Of a stretch of 64,000 nucleotides of DNA, positions 1 through 10,635 are shown piece after piece. The notes under the pieces were generated by a model. It ran no database searches and was not told where the DNA came from. It worked only from the letters and a program-made list of their open reading frames with translations. The stretch's first letter is position 1; the number at the start of each line of letters is the position of its first letter. Source of the stretch: Chrysogorgia sp. JL179-B06. Its lineage: Eukaryota > Cnidaria > Anthozoa > Scleralcyonacea > Chrysogorgiidae. The stretch covers positions 806,001 through 870,000 of the forward strand of contig JAYKKM010000226.1 in assembly GCA_035772405.1 (NCBI GenBank). Reading direction: 5' to 3'. The position numbers and the translations under genes were made by a program.

Positions 1-71
1 AGGATGCTGATAGGATCCTGATGTGATCTAGATCATAATCAGGATCCTAAATCCTAAACAGTTATCCCTAC

Positions 72-392
72 TAGGCTGATGCGGTGTATTGATATTTCGG
101 TAAATGCCGGTATTTTTAAAATACCGAATATTCGATATTCTAATTTTCAGATACCGAAAATATCGAAACTTTCGATATTATCGGTTGTGTGTTACACCAT
201 TTTCGCATATTCGTAGAAAAAACGTAAGCTGAACCTATTAAATGTATCAACTTTCAATTTTTTCTCGTGCTGATGTAAAAAAGACGTGCGACAACAGATT
301 TCATGTAAACAATCGCTATTTATCGCTATTCAAAAGGATGACTCATTTTTCGGTATCGGTATTCAGTTTTTTTCCAATACCGCATCAGCCTA
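72..392. mobile_element. hAT-type MITE with perfect 8-bp target-site duplication
   Basis: The element begins TAGGCTGATGCGGT and ends ACCGCATCAGCCTA, a perfect terminal inverted repeat. It is flanked by the 8-bp direct repeat ATCCCTAC (64-71 and 393-400), the duplication size typical of hAT transposons. The paralogous site in copy B (about 43673-43682) has one ATCCCTAC and no insert, so it is a natural empty site. The interior is non-coding and rich in short palindromes around CGATAT/ATATCG. The ends resemble the right end of the hAT transposase fragment at 2.9-3.45 kb, so it is probably a non-autonomous relative. Confidence 0.9.
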
Positions 393-713
393 ATCCCTAC
401 ACAAGAGGAATAATGATAGACCAACTTCATCTGGTTGTCTTGCCATTTGTCCTCTTGAGAGACTAGACAGTCGATAGTCAAATTTCAAAATTATGTTGTT
501 ATGGCTCTTTTTATAGCTATTTGCTGGGTATTAATATTCCTAACTAGATTACGATTCCCGCCTGGTTCCTCCATTGTGACGAATAATAGACTAACTAGTA
601 ATATGAATCCGCAATAATCCCCTCGCCCGCCTTTTCTATCCCCCCCTACGGGAATTTCCCCGCACGCTGTGGCCTTGTATTTGTAAAAATTCACAATTTG
701 CAAAAGCCAGTTT

Positions 714-1075
714 CGTCGAAGAAATGTTTGAACGTTATCTCGGCCAATATTTAACCGATTTAAACTCTAAAAACATATTTGGAATTAGCGAGTCAACATA
801 CATAACATACGTGTTTACTATATTACGAGAACGTGAGTACCCTTATGTACTTAGAAATTAGTCGACTAAGCTGGTCACTTCGTCGTATATTATTTTGAAC
901 GTTATCTCGATCAATATTTAACCGTTTTCAATTCTGAAAACAGATTTGGAATTAACGAGTCAAAATACATAACATATGTGTCTACTGTATTACGAGAACG
1001 TGAATACCCTTCGTAAAAATGGTTTATGTACTTAGAAATTTAGTCGGCTTGGTCGACACAGTTTAAACTAATATT
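714..1075. repeat. ~190-bp tandem satellite units, copy A
   Basis: Two degenerate units, each containing a GTTATCTCG..CAATATTTAACCG core, a GGAATTA/TAGCGAGTCAA block and a TTATGTACTTAGAAATTAGTCG block. The same family occurs at 14.56-15.43 kb, 43.99-44.22 kb and 50.19-51.15 kb. The flank at 600-640 carries AATAATCCCCTCGCCCGCC, which at 14.56 kb forms one end of a larger element. Non-coding. Here it lies downstream of exon 2 of the copy-A VWA5A-like gene, within its intron 2. Confidence 0.7.
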
Positions 1076-1123
1076 AAACTACTCGCAGGATCTTAATATT
1101 AAGTTTTCAGGAAATACAGGTAC

Positions 1124-4100
1124 CTTTGGCTGCAGTCTCTCTCCACTTGTGATGAATTCAGCAGCACCTTGACCAGCTTTAGCTATTCCCTTCACAAGCT
1201 CAGTGGATGCACCAGAGCCAATTCCAAAAGAAAAACACCTTTGAGAATGAATAATTCAGATTACAATCTTAATCAACATATGCTAGGGGTTAGATCAAAT
1301 ATTACTACAGGCTACAACCAAGTAAGATTTAACTACCAAAAAGGCATTAATGCCATATACTGTACATTATACTACCTAATAATGCCAAATGCCAATGAAA
1401 AGTTCAAGGACAAGGAGAACGTTTCATATAAACGGATATTTAAATTTATATTGTGAGTTGTTTTTTATACATTTTATACAGCTACATTGGGGTTAATAGC
1501 ACTGTATTTCCACATCAGCAACCTATCTAACTCAATTGGCTCAATCTCAACAGGTTCGAACTCCTCCTATTACCGACAAGATATTCCAATCTAAAGCCTG
1601 TAGATTATAGCTTTATACGCAGGCAATTGACTTCCTTGAAACCTAATAAAAGCACCGGCCTTGACGGTGTTCCAACAAAATTACTTAAGGAAGCTTATCC
1701 CAATATTCAAGGATGGAGCTCAAAATGATATGGAAAATTATCGCCCGATATCTGTTCTCCCAATTGTATCAAAGATTTTGGAAAGAGCCGTTCAGATTCA
1801 GCTTAAAGAGCACATGGAAGAAAATTATCTCTTCTCACCTCACCAGTTTGCATTTCGACATCACCACTCAACCGAAGCAGCTGTTACATACCTGACCGAT
1901 AGAATACGCAGAAATATGGATGGTGGTCTTTTGACAGGTGCCGTGTTCTTACACTTTAGAAAGGCATTTGATACAATAGATCATCAGAAACTTTTGGGAA
2001 AATTACCCTCAATCAATCAATCAATCAATCAAAACTTTATTTTTATAAAACTTAATTTATCTTCATGATCGGTACCAAGCTGTCTCTTATAATGGTTCAC
2101 TCCCACAGGGTTCGATAATTGGCCCCCTTTCATTCATACTCTACACGAATGATCTTCCTTGCAGTATAAATGTTGCAGATATTTTGTCCTATGCAGATGA
2201 CACGGTAATTTTTATTGCTGCCACAGATTTAGCTAACTTAGGGTCAATTCTTAATTTAGAGATGAATAAAGTGCCCAATGGGCTTCGAATAACAAAGTAT
2301 TCATCCATCCAAAGAAGACCGAGTTTATAGTATTTGGGATTCCCCAAAGACTATGTAGGCAAAACACAGAAGTGAAAATTACTCTTGATGGTCGAGAGAG
2401 CAAGAGAGTGGAACACTACAAATACCTTGGCATATATGTAGATCAACATCTCTCTTTTAGTGAGCACTCAACGCGCCTAATTAAAAAAATTTCTTGGCAA
2501 CTTGGTCTTTTAAAGAGGATTTTACCTAGGATTTTACCTTAGGAAGACATTACCTAACTGTGTTTTCGGCGGAACAGATTTACAAGTGCATGGTTCTTCC
2601 CCGGTTGGATTACTGCGACTTCATATGGAAGAGCATCGCAACCTCACAGGTGGAAAAGATGGAGAAACTTCAATCCCGAGCGGCAAAACTGGTGCTAAGA
2701 CAAGATTCCAGTGAGGGACTCTCTGAACAATTGAAATGGATTCCATTGGCGGCTCGGCAAATCACGCCACCTATTATCAAACTAACTCATCCTGAATACC
2801 TAATGCATTTCAATTCCTAGCCTGTTCCGCCTCGCCTTACCCCAAACCTCAACCCCTAAAAAACCGCCGGCTACGCAGGCTATTCAATTCCCAAAGCGCA
2901 CATTTCACGGGCTGTCGACTCGACAGTGTCAAAATATCACGGGCTGTCGACTCGACAGTATAGAAATACCAACGTTCGAAATACCAACATGCCGCCAAAA
3001 ATCCAAACAATTGATGGCGATGACGACCCTTTGGTGTGGTGGAAATGTCATGCTCGCGACTTTTCTTTACTTAGTCAGCTAGCACAGAAATATCTGGCAA
3101 TTCCTGCCAGCAGTTCGCCGTCTGAGAGACTATTCAGTAAAGCCGGTCAAATTATAACTTCGCAGAGAGCCCAGCTAAAGCCAGACCAAGCAAACATGCT
3201 TGTGTTTCTGGCAGAAAACTTGTAATATCATTGTAAATATATCATTTGTTACATTAAAGCTCGATTCACACTTCGAAAAAGGTGCTTTTTCTTTTGTAAA
3301 ACGTTATTCTTATGATATCCTGGCATCTGGTGAAAATTAGGCTTAAAATATAGTTAATTTCCATCGCGGAAAAATAACGATATATCGATATTATCGGTAT
3401 TTTTTTTTCGATAACCGATATCGGTATTTTTGCAATACCGCAACAGCCTAGAATGAAGTGATTTATTTTCAAATGACAGAGGACAACATCATCAGTAGCG
3501 TAGTAGAAGAACCAGTACCAGAAAGTGACAGCGAAGATGAAGACTGAAGAGGAGGCAGAACCGATCCCGTATCCTGATAGTCTGATACATGTATTAACTA
3601 GGTACAGTGTAATATAACAAGATGAATAACATAACAGAAAATGTGTGTTGATTTTATTACAGACGTTATACTGTAAGTGGATCCAACAGAAAGTGCTTCT
3701 GGCAGTATCCAAGCTTGTTCCCAGTAGTCTTTCACCAATATTGCATCAGGACCGAGTGGCAAGAGTACTGGGAACGATATTTGCCCAATAACGCGTTTTA
3801 TCTATAACGTAGTCTCCACTATGTACCCGAACTACTGCGCTTAGCGAGGTTCCACTGTAACGAAAATTGGGGCAGGGTGGATTGAGCACCTTGGCAATTT
3901 ATAAGAGGGAGCAAATATTTTTCAAGGCGAGGAAAAAAAATTTTCCCCTAAAAGAAACATGTCCCCATAATAATACATTACCTTGGTAAAATGGAGTCAA
4001 TGGAAGAAAAAGTTGAAACCACTGTCATAAATAGGGATAGCCGATAACGAAAAATCCAATTTACCGATACGATAAATTCCGATATGATTTGCAGGCTTAT

Positions 4101-5763
4101 TGGCAGATATATTGGTAGTTACCAATATTGGTCATCAAGAACCTTAAATTGCACTTGAATTTAGGGCGAAATGTTGGCAAAACGTAATAAACAAGAACTG
4201 ATAGACTCTAGTAATCAATTTAATTTTGACGCACTGGATTCGGACAGTTTCATTGTGGAACAGAATGCGTCTTATAAACAAGTTGGCGTTGTTTTCTTGA
4301 TAAACAAAGGAAATATCACTAGAAAAAAGCCAGCATCAGGGCAGCATGTTATTTATCGGAAACGCCGATATATATGCTGATGTTATCGGCCGATATAAGC
4401 CTGAAAGTTGCCGATTATCTGCTTCTACCAATAAATATCCGATTATCGGCTCATCCCTAGTAATAAAGTTTGCATCATACCAAGTATTTTCTAATTGTTG
4501 GTGTTACTATAATTAAATGTAAAATGAAATAAAAGTAAACTACAATTTTACATACCTTGCTTTATGGGAATTCTTTGAAACAAGCTTTATCACAGACTCT
4601 GTGTTGCTAACACTTCCATCAGTCAGCACAAAAACTTGACGTGGTAGACCCTTTATCTGGGCTGCACTAAAGATATCTTTTAAAGGGTCAAATATCTCTG
4701 TTCCACCAAGATCAGCTTGTAGTCCTTCAACATGCTTCACTGCAATCTCCAAGTTTTCTTGGTTGTAAGGGATACTCTCGGGAAAGAGCTTTTCATATGA
4801 ACTTCCAAAGCCAATGATATTGAAAAAACATCCCTCTTGGATGCTTTTTAAGAAAAGAAGGAGTGTTTGAGCTGCATCACTAATGTATTGCCCCCTCATG
4901 CTACCACTGCGATCAACAACAAAAACAAATTCACATGCAGCTTGTGTGCATAAACTGTCACCTTTAAACTCTGGAAAGAAGCTGACCATAACAGCAGTGC
5001 TTTTTTGGAAGTCATTTTCACCATCAGAGAGACCTGGTTCCACTATTACTAGTGGTTTGTGAGGTTCTTTGGGACGAACTAGAATTACCACATCCTTCTG
5101 TCTTTCTTCCTCCAAATCCAGACCAATATTAATAACTTGACCAGAAAGCTGTGTTCTAATCTGGTGGGATGGTGATGTTACTTCATCAATACCATCAGCA
5201 CCACTGATAATCAGCTCGAATTTATAAGACACTGGGCCTTTTGCATGTTTGACAGGATTTTCTTCTCTCCCGGGTATAGGTTCCAGTGGATCAGAACTAC
5301 CGGCAGGTGTATATCGGGGTTTCAACACCGTTGGGAGAACAAATCTCACAGAACCATCAGGTTCAACGTCGAGTTCACCGACCATGGTGAGATGAATCTC
5401 GGCTTTCTTACCTGGAGGGAGATTACCAAGAACTATGCTAAAGATGTCGCCTTTTTTCTCTTCTCCAAATGCGGCAGTACGCCCACTGGCAATGGCTTCC
5501 TGGTAGAGCTCCTTCGCCTTTTCTTTCTCATGTATTTTAGCTCGTATCTTCTTTCCATCGATTATTGCTTCTAGGTCGACCACGGCGTAGGAATCGTCAA
5601 CGGGAGTTCGGAAAAACACTTCTAGCGGGTCAGAAGAGTCATTCTTGTAGGTAAACAATGAACGGAACCCGACAACGTAGCCTTGCAAAAATGCTCGAAC
5701 TGAAATTTCCTTCAATGGAACCGACTCATCCGTTTCTCGAATAAATAGTCCTATTAGCTCCAT
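1124..5763 (-). CDS. VWA5A-like protein (VIT + VWA domains), copy A, exons 1 and 2 (3' exon off the left edge)
   Basis: Exon 1 is 4556-5763 and exon 2 is 1124-1238. The start is the ATG at 5763, the same ATG as in copy B; an upstream in-frame ATG at 5865 is not conserved in B. Exon 1 encodes an N-terminal VIT domain (about residues 1-130) and a VWA domain with a complete MIDAS: DRSGS, GGTE and TDGS. Exon 2 starts with the split Arg codon, continues the VWA fold (CFSFGIGSGASTEL) and ends at LQPK with a GTACCT donor. The donor of exon 1 is AAG/GTATGT. Exons 1 and 2 differ from copy B at only about six residues, including Arg for Glu right after DRSGSM and Lys for Asn in exon 2. Family members are poorly characterised cytoplasmic VIT/VWA proteins. 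Exon 3 would lie left of position 1, so completeness cannot be judged. Confidence 0.9.
1513..2825 (+). pseudogene. CR1/L2-like LINE reverse transcriptase fragment
   Basis: Translation in several frames gives the classic non-LTR reverse-transcriptase order: KPNKSTGLDGVPTKLL, YRPISVLPIVSKILERAVQ, a KAFDTIDH block, PQGSIIGPLSFILYTNDLP, YADDTVIF, then the C-terminal WKSIATSQVEKMEKLQSRAAKLV segment. The frame is broken by frameshifts and by a small (AATC)n insertion near 2012-2055. It is 5'-truncated (no endonuclease). Together with the adjacent hAT fragment it replaces about 1.9 kb that is present in copy B (51555-53446), so it marks a rearrangement specific to copy A, in intron 1 of the VWA5A-like gene. 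Confidence 0.85.
2012..2058 (-). repeat. (AATC)n plus A/T-rich LINE 3'-tail-like insertion
   Basis: Five ATCA/AATC tandem repeats followed by AAAACTTTATTTTTATAAAAC. Read on the minus strand this is an AATAAAG-type 3' end followed by (TTGA)n, the microsatellite tail typical of CR1/L2 LINEs. It interrupts the reverse transcriptase frame of the surrounding LINE. Confidence 0.5.
2884..3450 (+). pseudogene. hAT transposase C-terminal dimerisation domain and right terminus
   Basis: The reading frame ending at 3225 carries the hAT C-terminal signature: DPLVWWKCHARDFSLLSQLA, then KYLAIPASSSPSERLFS and RAQLKP..NMLVFL. About 225 bp of 3' flank leads to the terminus ATACCGCAACAGCCTA at 3450. The next eight bases, GAATGAAG, are the intact sequence of copy B (53447-53454), so this is the transposon/target junction and the element inserted into a Tigger transposase gene. 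The left half, including the DDE catalytic region, is missing. A direct repeat GGGCTGTCGACTCGACAGT occurs twice just upstream (about 2909 and 2941). Confidence 0.85.
3451..3857 (+). pseudogene. Tigger/pogo-like transposon, 3' remnant in copy A
   Basis: Collinear with 53447-53650 in copy B: an acidic C-terminal segment (VVEEPVPESDSEDE) with a 1-2 base frameshift at about 3541, then 3' sequence ending GAGGTTCCACTG followed by TA. The reverse complement CAGTGGAACCTC matches the Tigger-type terminal repeat CAGTGGAGCCTCGATATA seen at 52988 in copy B. Flanking TA agrees with the TA target duplication of Tc1/mariner-pogo elements. The 5' part is lost through the LINE/hAT rearrangement. Confidence 0.75.
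4032..4459. mobile_element. hAT-type MITE (TAGGGAT...ATCCCTA), copy A
   Basis: Termini TAGGGATAGCCGATAA and TTATCGGCTCATCCCTA are inverted repeats. The flanks GTCATAAA and GTAATAAA form an 8-bp duplication with one mismatch. The same element at the same site exists in copy B (55807-56602), so the insertion predates the duplication. It lies in intron 1 of the VWA5A-like gene. A 69-codon open frame inside (4171-4380) has no recognisable domain and is not preserved in copy B. Confidence 0.8.
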
Positions 5764-5976
5764 TCTAGCTAACAGGCAAGGGAGTGAAACCACTGATTGT
5801 AGAATTAAAGTGTTCGGATTCTTGACTACGAAGTGCAGACTGTAAAGTACGCGGAAGTTTAACATGAAAGTTACGGAACGAGCGCATAAGTAATAAGAGT
5901 CTTAGCTCCCCCCCCCCTAAAAATAGGCTGCGAATCTCATTGGCTCAGGAAATAATCAGTCTTCCCATAGCTCCAG

Positions 5977-8248
5977 ATTGGGATTTTTAAGATAAAATCG
6001 TTGTATCTTCGCAATGGCTGATATTTTTTTTCATTCTTCTTTAATAAAAGGAATATTATATAAAGGAATCTATGAGGCCCTAGCGGTTGTAGATTTCTCT
6101 GGTTAACGTGCAAAAGATCGATCAAACGGCTTCGCGTCTAACTCAACGCGCCGTCGCAAGTAGTGATCGTCAATAAAAATCAATCTTTGAGCAGTTTGAG
6201 GCAAAATAGAAAAGCAATTCGATACTAGTCTTTTTTCATTCGTCTTGAAGTCTGTTAAGATGGGGAGTAACTATGTTAGGATAACATCCAGTTGTTAAAT
6301 GCCCGTATGTTGCTTCTATAGTTTCGCACATAACTTAAACAAAATGGCTAACAAAATGGTTTGTTAATACGCGGCCAGACATTGTTTGTCAATTTGACAC
6401 CACTATTATCAAACAAGCACTTGAATATAACAAGACTTCACTTTGCGCAATATTGCGTCATTTTTGGCAGAATTTTTCATGTTTTCGTTTTTGTCTATGA
6501 TATTTCTAAGCATGTTAAATTGACAAATGGACGATATCGTTTGTTTATAGGCTATACGCCCCATAGAGATCATAAATAAAACTAGAGGGGGTAACGAATT
6601 GAACGCCGCCATCTTGGATAAATTGGCGGCAAGATAGCACACCCGGATGTAAAAAATACCTTGTTATTGTCGTGAGGTTAAAGGTCGCTCGCTGTTTTTC
6701 ATGTCTTTTGACATGTAGAAAACGAAAACAGTGTTGTTTTTTCGAGGTTTTTTGCAAGTTGTGTTGAAACTGCTCATGTGCATTGGCAAAGGTGTATTAA
6801 CACCTTTTTTCGGAAATCAAACCAGCCATGGTAAATTCATGCTCGTTTGTAGACTGCTCAAACGGCTCACGTCAGCTCACGCCAGATCACGTCAGCCGAC
6901 TGCTTTTATCTTTTTTCATGCAGAAATCACCAAAGAGCTAATAGGCCCTAATAAGCCTTTTGAATGGTTTGTTTCCAATTTTTATTGTATAAAACAAATT
7001 AATTCCATTTTGCCGTTGTCTGTTCAGTTATAGACGTCAGACGTAATGTTAAAAACATTAAAATTCTCCTCCTACTTGTGGTCTAGGCAGAGGTCTGGGA
7101 ACTGGTAATTGTACATCCGGGTGGGCTATTTTGCCGCCAACTGAGCAATGGCGGCGCCCAATTGGCTACCCGATTTTCCTCAAAGTGCCCCCTCTAGTTT
7201 TATTTATGATCTCTATGATACGCCCGCCTGACAGCCGGTGTTGAAGGCGACACCGAAGAAGAAAAATGAATACGTATATAAATGAAACTGACAGCTTATA
7301 TATAAAATTTAATTTATTTATCCGCTTTATAGCTATTTTTCATTGTTCTCGAAGATGTTTTTATATTTTTAAAACATGAAAAATTCTGCCAAAAATGACG
7401 CAATATTGCGCAAAGTCTTGTTATATTCAAGTGCTTGTTTGATAATGGTGGTGTCAAATTGACAAACAATGTCTGGCCGCGTATTAACAAACCATTTTGT
7501 TCAAGGTATTGTGCAAAATATAGAAGCAACATACGGCATTTAACAAATGGATGTTATCCTAACAGACTTCAAGACGAATGTAAAAAGACTAGTACCAAAT
7601 TGCTTTTCTATTTTGCCTCAAAGATTGATTTTTATTGTGACGATCACTACTTGCGATGGTGCGTTGAGTGCGACGCGAAGTCGTTTGATCGATCTTTTGC
7701 ACGTTAACCAGAGAAATTTACAACCGGTAGGGCCTCATAGATTCCATTATGTAATGTACCTTTTATTAAAGAAGAATGAAAAAAAAAATTATAACAATAC
7801 ACATAACCATTGCGAAAATATAACGATTTTACTATAAAAGCCAAGTCTGTATCCAGTTTCAATCTACGCGAAGACGTTCGACAACAAACACTTGGCGATA
7901 TTTTGCACGTTAACCAGAGAAATCTACAACCGGTAGGGCCTCATAGATCCCATTATGTAATGTACCTTTTATTAAAGAAGAATGAAAAAAAAAATTATAG
8001 CAATACACAAAACCATTGCGAAAATAGAACGATTTTACTATAAAAAGCCAAGTCTGGCTCCAGTTTCAATCTACGCGAAGACGTTCGATGTCTAAACTTT
8101 TGCACGTTAACCAGAAAAATCTACAACCGCTAGGGCCTCACAGATTCCTTTATATCATATTCCTTTTATTAAAGAAGAATGAAAAAAATATTAAAGGAAA
8201 GCATTCAGCCATTGCGAAGATACAAAAATGTTATCTTAAAAATCCCAG
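5977..8248. repeat. Long inverted repeat (foldback element), copy A
   Basis: The left arm starts TTGGGATTTTTAAGATAAAA and the right end is TTATCTTAAAAATCCCA. Blocks such as GGTTAACGTGCAAAAGATCG, AGTAGTGATCGTCAATAAAA and GGCCAGACATTGTTTGTC occur on both arms in opposite orientation. The right side (about 7690-8248) contains three tandem sub-units, each with TGCACGTTAACCAGA, ACCTTTTATTAAAGAAGAAT and a poly-A run. The region sits immediately upstream of the VWA5A-like start codon. The central spacer is inverted relative to copy B and is interrupted by a 656-bp MITE. No transposase was recognised. Confidence 0.8.
6562..7217. mobile_element. 656-bp hAT-like MITE with 30-bp inverted repeats
   Basis: Begins CATAGAGATCATAAATAAAA and ends with its reverse complement; the inverted repeat continues to ACTAGAGGGGG. 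It is flanked by the 8-bp direct repeat ATACGCCC (6554-6561 and 7218-7225). Copy B (about 58697-58712, in inverted orientation) has a single ACGCCC with no insert, so the insertion postdates the duplication. The interior is non-coding, with a CACGTCAGCTCACG-type short repeat near 6870. Confidence 0.9.
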
Positions 8249-8249
8249 T

Positions 8250-8300
8250 CAGGCTCCAGCTTCAAGCTGGAGCTACGAAGCTGGAGCTGAAGCCAGCTGT
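8250..8300. repeat. AGCTCCAGCTTC palindromic microrepeat
   Basis: Repeated GAAGCTGGAGCT / AGCTCCAGCTTC motifs in both orientations, able to form a short hairpin. Equivalent tracts border the copy-B inverted repeat at about 58080-58105, 59085-59125 and 59462-59505. They therefore mark the outer ends and internal breakpoints of the foldback element. Confidence 0.6.
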
Positions 8301-8850
8301 CCCTTCGTGCAGCCCAAATGTTGTTATAATTTCTTATTTTGTTAATTACTCGGGCGGTAGCCGAGTTTAGGTTTCCCGATTATTATTTTTGGCCCAACAG
8401 ACTTTGTGAAACTGAGACATGTCATGTGACTATTTGTCAATGAATCGCAGACGAGACCTGTAAACCGGCAATCTAACGCAAAGATTATGTCGTTGCAAGG
8501 CATGCAGCAAGCGAATTGAAGCGAGTTCGGACTTTCGTTTTATTGGCAATGAATCGCAGTTGGAAAAGTTTACCGAAAGAACCCGCAAACCATTTGCAAA
8601 GATTCTCTCCAAGATGAGAGAAAACACAGCCGAAGGACAGGGAAATATTATACTGTGTTGATATTTATCCCGTGAAACTCCGTAATATTAATCATTATGA
8701 AACGTTGTGTTTTTGTCCGATTTAAATCAATTCTATATCGAAATGATCATTTGAATCTGGCGAATCGAACGCTGAAGGTTTCGTCTACTTAAAATGTGAA
8801 GATCAGATGTTATTATGAGAAAATGCGTAAGCGATTAAAATGGAATAAGG

Positions 8851-10380
8851 CCCGGTATTGCAGAATATACACTATATACACGTTGCGTATATTATAGTGT
8901 ATATATATACAGAAATATATATGTATATTGTGTATATGTATACACTGTATACATGTTGGGTATATTGTGTATATTCCCCATGTATATTTATATACACTAT
9001 ATACATATAATATATACATCTCAAATCAAAAGTGTATACAGTGTATTGAGAGTTTGAGTGAAAGTAACTTAGTATATAGTGTATATTGTGTATATAGTGT
9101 ATATATATACACTTTATACCGGTAGTATACGTATAAAGTGTATATAGTGTATTAGTGTATATAATGAGAGTTTGAGTGAAAGTAACAAAGTATATAGTGT
9201 ATATTGATTGTGTATATAGTGTATATATATACCGCACTTAATACCACTAGTATACGTATAAAGTGTATAATAACAATAATAATATTTAAACAGGGAGCCC
9301 ATGTCACCGAAGTGTTTTTCAATGGGGCCCTGTGTGACATAAATGAAATAAGTGAATAAAAGATAATAAGATATAGATATGATTACATATTAGTAATTAA
9401 GAGGATAATTTACCTAATTTAAGTTTGAACAGTGAGAGTGACTTAGTATTAGAAAGGTCTAAATTTAAATTATTATAATCGTTCAGAGCGTGGTAAATTA
9501 ATTATATAATTAATTATAATTAATTAGTAAATTAATTATATGTATATAGTGTATATAGTGTATATAATGAGAGTTTGAGTGAAAGTAACCAATTATATAT
9601 GTATATTGTGTATATAGTGTATATATATACACTTTATACCGGTAGTATACGTATAAAGTGTATATAGTGTATATATAATGAGAGTTTGAGTGAAAGTAAC
9701 TAAGTATATAGTGTATATTGTGTATATAGTGTATATATGTCGAAAATGTCGGGGTGAAAGGAGGCACCAAGGAACTTCATGCAGTCTCTCATTAATTGGT
9801 GTCGATTTTGTCACCTTGAACTTCATGATAGAGCTGACATCTGAGCGCGCCATGCATAACTTGAACAATGGTCCAGCGTCCTTGTTAAAGTATAACCCAG
9901 CATCTTGGTAAATAAGCATATTTATCGAGCATGTTTTGTTGTGTGTAAATAGTGGGTAAAAATTCGTGTGTAATTAGTGATGAAACAATAAGCAACAGAT
10001 ATGTAAGTGCGTTTTACAAAGCATATTATATGGCAGACAATGTGAATAAGTTGTTTGTGAAGATATGACTACGGGATTTTACCGTAAAACGAGGCAACAA
10101 CACATTAGTCCTAATCCCTAACACTAACCAGAACCTTAATCCTAACCCTATTGTGTTATTTATTAACTGAAACATAACGCAAACGGGATTTTTTAAAGAA
10201 CGAAGCATACACTATATACAGACTAGAGGTTGTTCAAAAGTGATAATATACAGTATATACAGTTTTGACATTAGACATGTATATTGTGTATAGTAAGTGA
10301 ATTTATACAGTTAAGTATATGTATACAGAATATACACTATTTATTGACAGGTGTATATTGTGAATATTCTGCAATACCGC
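8851..10380. mobile_element. Terminal-repeat element filled with TATA-type minisatellite
   Basis: The left end CGGTATTGCAGAATAT (about 8853) and the right end ATATTCTGCAATACCG (about 10378) are exact inverted repeats. The interior holds arrays of GTATATAGTGTATAT units at 8870-9275 and 9540-9745, each interspersed with a recurring GAGAGTTTGAGTGAAAGTAAC block, plus about 260 bp of non-repetitive sequence (9300-9540). Flanks GCGATTAAAATGGAA and GTGATTAAAATGAGA are similar, perhaps a long degenerate target duplication. No protein-coding potential is credible; open frames are artefacts of the TAT/ATA repeat. Confidence 0.55.
10100..10152. repeat. Degenerate interstitial telomere-like repeats
   Basis: CCTAATCCCTAACACTAACC and TAATCCTAACCCTA resemble degenerate copies of the CCCTAA telomere repeat. 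Another short tract (TTAACCCTAACCC) occurs at about 60190. Both lie within or beside mobile elements. Confidence 0.4.
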
Positions 10381-10635
10381 GGCTTAGTGATTAAAATGAG
10401 ACTCGTCTTTGAAATCAAAGGACATGGCTTCAAGATCTATTCCCGATGATTTCATGCTTTTATGTCCATTAAACTGATGAAATTTCGTAACAGATATGTT
10501 TCGTATACCTTGCCGTTGATTTTTATATAAATTTTGACACAGGAAGACTTTCAATCGAACAGATATTAGAAAAAATAGCATTGCCGTGTTTAGTTGTTTA
10601 CATTAAATCTCGTCTGCGTGTCAGGCGTTCTGCAT

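Noticed and set aside
1169..1456. 95-codon plus-strand ORF
   Set aside because: Shadow of VWA5A exon 2 and its intron; the real signal is the 115-bp exon on the minus strand.
1540..1575. GGTTCGAACTCC, like a tRNA T-arm / B box
   Set aside because: No cloverleaf can be folded around it and it lies inside decayed LINE coding sequence.
5245..5574. 109-codon plus-strand frame opposite VWA5A exon 1 (also 57388-57717)
   Set aside because: Antisense shadow of a strongly conserved coding exon; identical in both copies only because the exon is.
5761..5865. Upstream in-frame ATG extending VWA5A-like copy A by 34 residues
   Set aside because: Copy B has a frame-breaking base in the extension, and the family starts at MELIGLF-like sequence, so the inner ATG was chosen.
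8813..9919. Tyr/Ile-rich open frames
   Set aside because: Artefacts of the TATA-type minisatellite (repeating TAT/ATA/TAC codons).
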